The notes beneath the pieces are model-generated. The model saw only the letters and a program-made list of their open reading frames with translations. It ran no database searches and was not told the DNA's origin. Of a stretch of DNA of 53,849 nucleotides, positions 51,458 to 53,849 are shown piece by piece; the first letter of the stretch is position 1, and each line of letters starts with the position of its first letter. Source of the DNA: Planctomycetota bacterium (GTDB lineage Bacteria > Planctomycetota > JAMOSO01); contig JAMOSO010000023.1 of NCBI GenBank assembly GCA_027063065.1, positions 1 to 53,849 on the forward strand. Direction: 5' to 3'. The position numbers and the translations under genes were made by a program.

Positions 51458-53260
51458 TTAATTAAATAGGTCTATTATAGATATAATTTTAATATTTGGA
51501 TAACTACTTTCTATATTAGATTTGATAGTAGAATAAAAAACTGGCACTAGGACTATAATAGTATCGATATTCTTTTGATTAATAACTGATGGCGCATAAA
51601 CTTTTTTGTTATTAATATGCATTAATTGTTTGTCAGTAGAAAGATCAATTAAATAAATATCTTCGTTATTTTTAACACTATTAGATGTGGTTAAAAATTC
51701 CATTGAATAATCAGCCATTCCCCAAAGGGCAATTTTATTGCCATTTGCAATTAATTTATCTAAATGCGTATCAATTGAGTTTATAATCGATTTTGGAACT
51801 GTCGTTGCCAGCTTTTCTTTACAGTTATGACATGTTACATAATTTAAAGAAAATAGGCTTACTGATTGCCATGTGTTTTTTTGATTGCAGTATTGACAAT
51901 TTCCTTGTAAATCGCATTTGCCATTATTAATGGAAAGCAAAGTTGCATTATGTATTTTGGCATTTTCTTGTAATGGTAGCAAAGTTATTTTAGTTACTAA
52001 CTCGCCCATTTCTTTGTTGGACATTTTTGAAACATTTATTGGTGGGCAACCTTCTTTTAAAAATGTAACAGGATTTTTTATAATATTATTTTTAAGCGCA
52101 TATTTATATAAGCCAGTACCAGGATAAACTTTTATCATTTTCATAAATAGCCCATATCTTTGATTTTTTTTCCACCATTCAATGGTGTTATTTGCAGTTT
52201 GCGACGTTTCTGCAATATCACCAAATATAAAATTGCCTACTACGGGTATTTGTGCAGAATGTATTTTTTCTAGGGCGTTTTCAATTTGTTCGATAGTAAC
52301 GCGTTTGTTCATACTTTTAAGAACTGATGGATCAGCACTTTCAACACCTATGCCAATTGAAGCACAATTAGCATTTTTTAAAAGTTGTAATACCTGATCG
52401 TTAATTCCATCTACTCTAAATGATGCGTTCCATGGAATATTGTACGCTTTTATTCTACGGCAAAATTCATCTACTCTGTCAATGGATTGTGAAAACAGCT
52501 CATCAGATATATACAAAAAGCCAACATTATATTTTGATGTTAATAAATCAATTTCTTTAAAAACTTCATCCATAGAGCGTTGGCGGTATGTTCTGCCAGA
52601 AGTGTGAAAACAGAAAGTGCAGGCAAAAGGGCAAGAGCGACTAGTGATAATCATTCCAGCACGATTGCAATTTAAGCCGTTAGTGCCTATGTTAGATACC
52701 TCTAAAAATTCTTTAAAATTAAAACCATCATAATCTGGCCATGGAATTTCATCTATTTTTTTTATGGCACGTCGGCTTTTGGTTATTTCAAAATCATTTT
52801 TATTTTTAAATATTATTCCATTGACCTCAGTAAAATTTTTGGCTGCATTTATATACTGACATAATTCAACGGTGGTTTCTTCGCCTTCTCCAATAACGCC
52901 ATAATCCACTTCTAGAGCTAGCATAGCTGGTATTGGATCACCAGCAATTATGCCACCGCCACAAATAGAAATAATCTTGTTATTTGTTTTTTTGGCTATA
53001 TTAAAAATTTGTTTTATTTCGCTATATTGTGGGGACATTCCACCAGATAAAACCACGTCTATTTTTTTTTTAATAATAGTTTTTTGAAGAGTTGCCATAG
53101 GATTTGTATGATGATTTAAATTTAAAGTTTCAACATTTAATCCAGCCTTTTTCATCGCAGAAGATATATATAATATTCCTAGCGGAAGAATATAGCTTTC
53201 GTTGGCATTGCTTCTCATAAGAGGCATTACAATAAGGTGATTGTTAGTTTCTTTGGGCAT
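51458..53260 (-). CDS. Radical SAM protein with B12-binding-like N-terminus, zinc ribbon and C-terminal Rossmann-like domain
   Basis: A 600-residue multidomain enzyme. Residues about 8-165 form a B12-binding-like Rossmann domain (PLGILYISSAMKKAG, VVLSGGMSPQYSEIK, ICGGG, DYGVIGEGEETTVEL), without the DxHxxG motif that binds cobalamin in base-off form. Residues about 195-400 form the radical SAM barrel, with C210-x3-C214-x2-C217 (CPFACTFC). Residues about 449-480 carry cysteines C449, C455, C458, C477 and C480, a zinc-ribbon-like insert. Residues about 507-595 form a Rossmann-like domain starting IALWGMADYSMEFL. That tail resembles those of the neighbouring methyltransferases. AAGGA precedes the ATG. 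A C10/T10-type A run (53062-53071 on the plus strand as T10) encodes a lysine triplet. Confidence 0.85.
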   Translation of the reverse strand: MPKETNNHLIVMPLMRSNANESYILPLGILYISSAMKKAGLNVETLNLNHHTNPMATLQKTIIKKKIDVVLSGGMSPQYSEIKQIFNIAKKTNNKIISICGGGIIAGDPIPAMLALEVDYGVIGEGEETTVELCQYINAAKNFTEVNGIIFKNKNDFEITKSRRAIKKIDEIPWPDYDGFNFKEFLEVSNIGTNGLNCNRAGMIITSRSCPFACTFCFHTSGRTYRQRSMDEVFKEIDLLTSKYNVGFLYISDELFSQSIDRVDEFCRRIKAYNIPWNASFRVDGINDQVLQLLKNANCASIGIGVESADPSVLKSMNKRVTIEQIENALEKIHSAQIPVVGNFIFGDIAETSQTANNTIEWWKKNQRYGLFMKMIKVYPGTGLYKYALKNNIIKNPVTFLKEGCPPINVSKMSNKEMGELVTKITLLPLQENAKIHNATLLSINNGKCDLQGNCQYCNQKNTWQSVSLFSLNYVTCHNCKEKLATTVPKSIINSIDTHLDKLIANGNKIALWGMADYSMEFLTTSNSVKNNEDIYLIDLSTDKQLMHINNKKVYAPSVINQKNIDTIIVLVPVFYSTIKSNIESSYPNIKIISIIDLFN

Positions 53261-53300
53261 TATATTCCTTAATTAGATGTATTCTTTATCGGTTTAGCAT

Positions 53301-53341
53301 ATATTTTGCTTAACAATTATTTATATAGTTAAGCAAAATAT
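53301..53341. promoter_or_regulatory. Perfect 14-bp inverted repeat in a divergent promoter region
   Basis: ATATTTTGCTTAAC (53301-53314) and GTTAAGCAAAATAT (53328-53341) are exact reverse complements separated by 13 nt, in the 129-bp gap between the divergent starts of the radical SAM gene (minus) and the FkbM gene (plus). No transcript ends here, so an operator or an RNA leader structure is more likely than a terminator. Confidence 0.6.
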
Positions 53342-53389
53342 TTAATTGTCGATATATATGCGACGGTATTAATAATCTAAAGGATTGAT

Positions 53390-53849
53390 ATGAGAATAAT
53401 TAATAAAATAAAACGATTTTTGCGATTGTATTTGTTATTAGATAAACAACAGCGGGCAGTTAGCCGTTGGTTTGCCCATAAGGGCGATACAACATTGCGC
53501 TTAAATTATCAACTAGATAAAAATAGTGTGGTTTTTGATTTAGGTGGATATAAAGGTGATTTTGCTTATAAAATATACAATAGATATCATTGTATGATTT
53601 ATGTTTTTGAACCAGTAAAAAAGTTTTATGAAGAGATTAAAATAAGATTTGCAAATAATGAAAAAGTAAAAGTTTTTAATTTCGGTTTATCTAATACAAA
53701 TCAAATGATGCCAATAAATTTAGATGATGATGCTACATCTGTATATGCTGGCGATACAAAAAATAAAGAAGAAATAGAATTGCGCGATATAGATGCGTTT
53801 TTAAATGCAGAGAAAATAAGTCATATAGATTTGTTAAAAATCAATATAG
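53390..53849 (+). CDS. FkbM-family methyltransferase, 5' part
   Basis: An open frame from the ATG at 53390 (AGGA nine bases upstream) runs through the right edge with no stop, giving about 153 residues. It begins MRIINKIKRFLRLYLLLDKQ and contains the FkbM SAM core: SVVFDLGGYKGDFAYKI (about 47-63), MIYVFEPVKKFYEEI, VFNFGLSNTNQ, then DIDAFLNAEKISHIDLLKINI, where family members continue with EG. It is therefore a true gene cut by the window edge, the third FkbM in the window, and shows that the polysaccharide locus continues to the right. Confidence 0.88.
   Translation, partial: MRIINKIKRFLRLYLLLDKQQRAVSRWFAHKGDTTLRLNYQLDKNSVVFDLGGYKGDFAYKIYNRYHCMIYVFEPVKKFYEEIKIRFANNEKVKVFNFGLSNTNQMMPINLDDDATSVYAGDTKNKEEIELRDIDAFLNAEKISHIDLLKINI

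Noticed and set aside
51433-51480. Terminator between the convergent CmcI-type and radical SAM genes
   Set aside because: Only a 6-bp imperfect stem with a long AT loop can be drawn.
51458-53260. Calling the radical SAM enzyme cobalamin-dependent
   Set aside because: The N-terminus has the B12-domain fold pattern, but the DxHxxG motif is absent, so cofactor binding cannot be claimed from sequence.
1-53849. tRNA, rRNA, CRISPR arrays, transposases or phage genes
   Set aside because: Looked for in all intergenic gaps (none over 300 bp); no cloverleaf-like, repeat-spacer or transposase signal was seen by eye.

Overview
The window is 53.8 kb of AT-rich, densely coded bacterial chromosome that uses the standard code (TGA is a normal stop). 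It looks Gram-negative: RmuC, HU, ClpX, ClpB, MurJ, an O-antigen ligase/polymerase-like protein and a Wzx/PglK-type ABC flippase are all present. Overall content fits a low-GC, probably host- or gut-associated proteobacterium, possibly an alphaproteobacterium, but the lineage cannot be fixed by eye. I saw no rRNA, tRNA, CRISPR array, transposase or phage gene.

Positions 1-22.7 kb are mostly housekeeping. The 3' end of clpX is followed by an MBL-fold hydrolase, a YggS PLP protein and an HU protein. A tightly overlapping plus-strand operon then runs from dapA to 10.4 kb: dapA, a membrane coiled-coil/HEAT-like protein, an N-acetylglutamate-synthase-like GNAT, argH, a GGDEF protein, rmuC, a eukaryote-type (HIS6-like) hisA and a VTT/DedA membrane protein. 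A minus-strand block (MORN-repeat protein, ychF, a small acidic ORF, a PfkB kinase) follows. Next come hsp20-clpB, murJ, and receiver-uvrD-Sel1-DAHP synthase.

Positions 22.7-53.8 kb are one very long surface-polysaccharide locus. It holds GT-B/GT4 transferases, an O-antigen ligase/polymerase-like protein, and an unusual fusion of an initiating sugar-phosphate transferase with a nucleotide-sugar 4,6-dehydratase. It also holds a PglK-like ABC flippase, a GT10 fucosyltransferase, a nonulosonic (sialic-like) acid set neuB-neuC-neuA, a hydroxyacid dehydrogenase and a PAPS sulfotransferase. A CDP-deoxysugar set follows: rfbF, rfbG, an rfbC-like epimerase and a C-methyltransferase. The last 10 kb is a radical-SAM/methyltransferase module: two tandem SPASM radical SAM paralogs, two further zinc-ribbon methyltransferases, FkbM methyltransferases, a CmcI-type protein, and a convergent radical SAM enzyme with a B12-binding-like N-terminus. 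Five proteins here, with quite different catalytic domains, carry a similar Rossmann-like accessory domain beginning with a [W/Y]G motif. This is the best candidate in the window for an undescribed glycan-tailoring system.

How the parts probably work together (inference): cytoplasmic enzymes make CMP-nonulosonate, a CDP-3-C-methyl-6-deoxyhexose-type sugar and a UDP-4-keto-6-deoxy-HexNAc. The fused transferase loads the first sugar on undecaprenyl phosphate, and GTs extend it. Sulfo-, methyl- and radical-SAM enzymes decorate sugars or intermediates, the ABC transporter flips the product, and the O-antigen ligase/polymerase finishes it.
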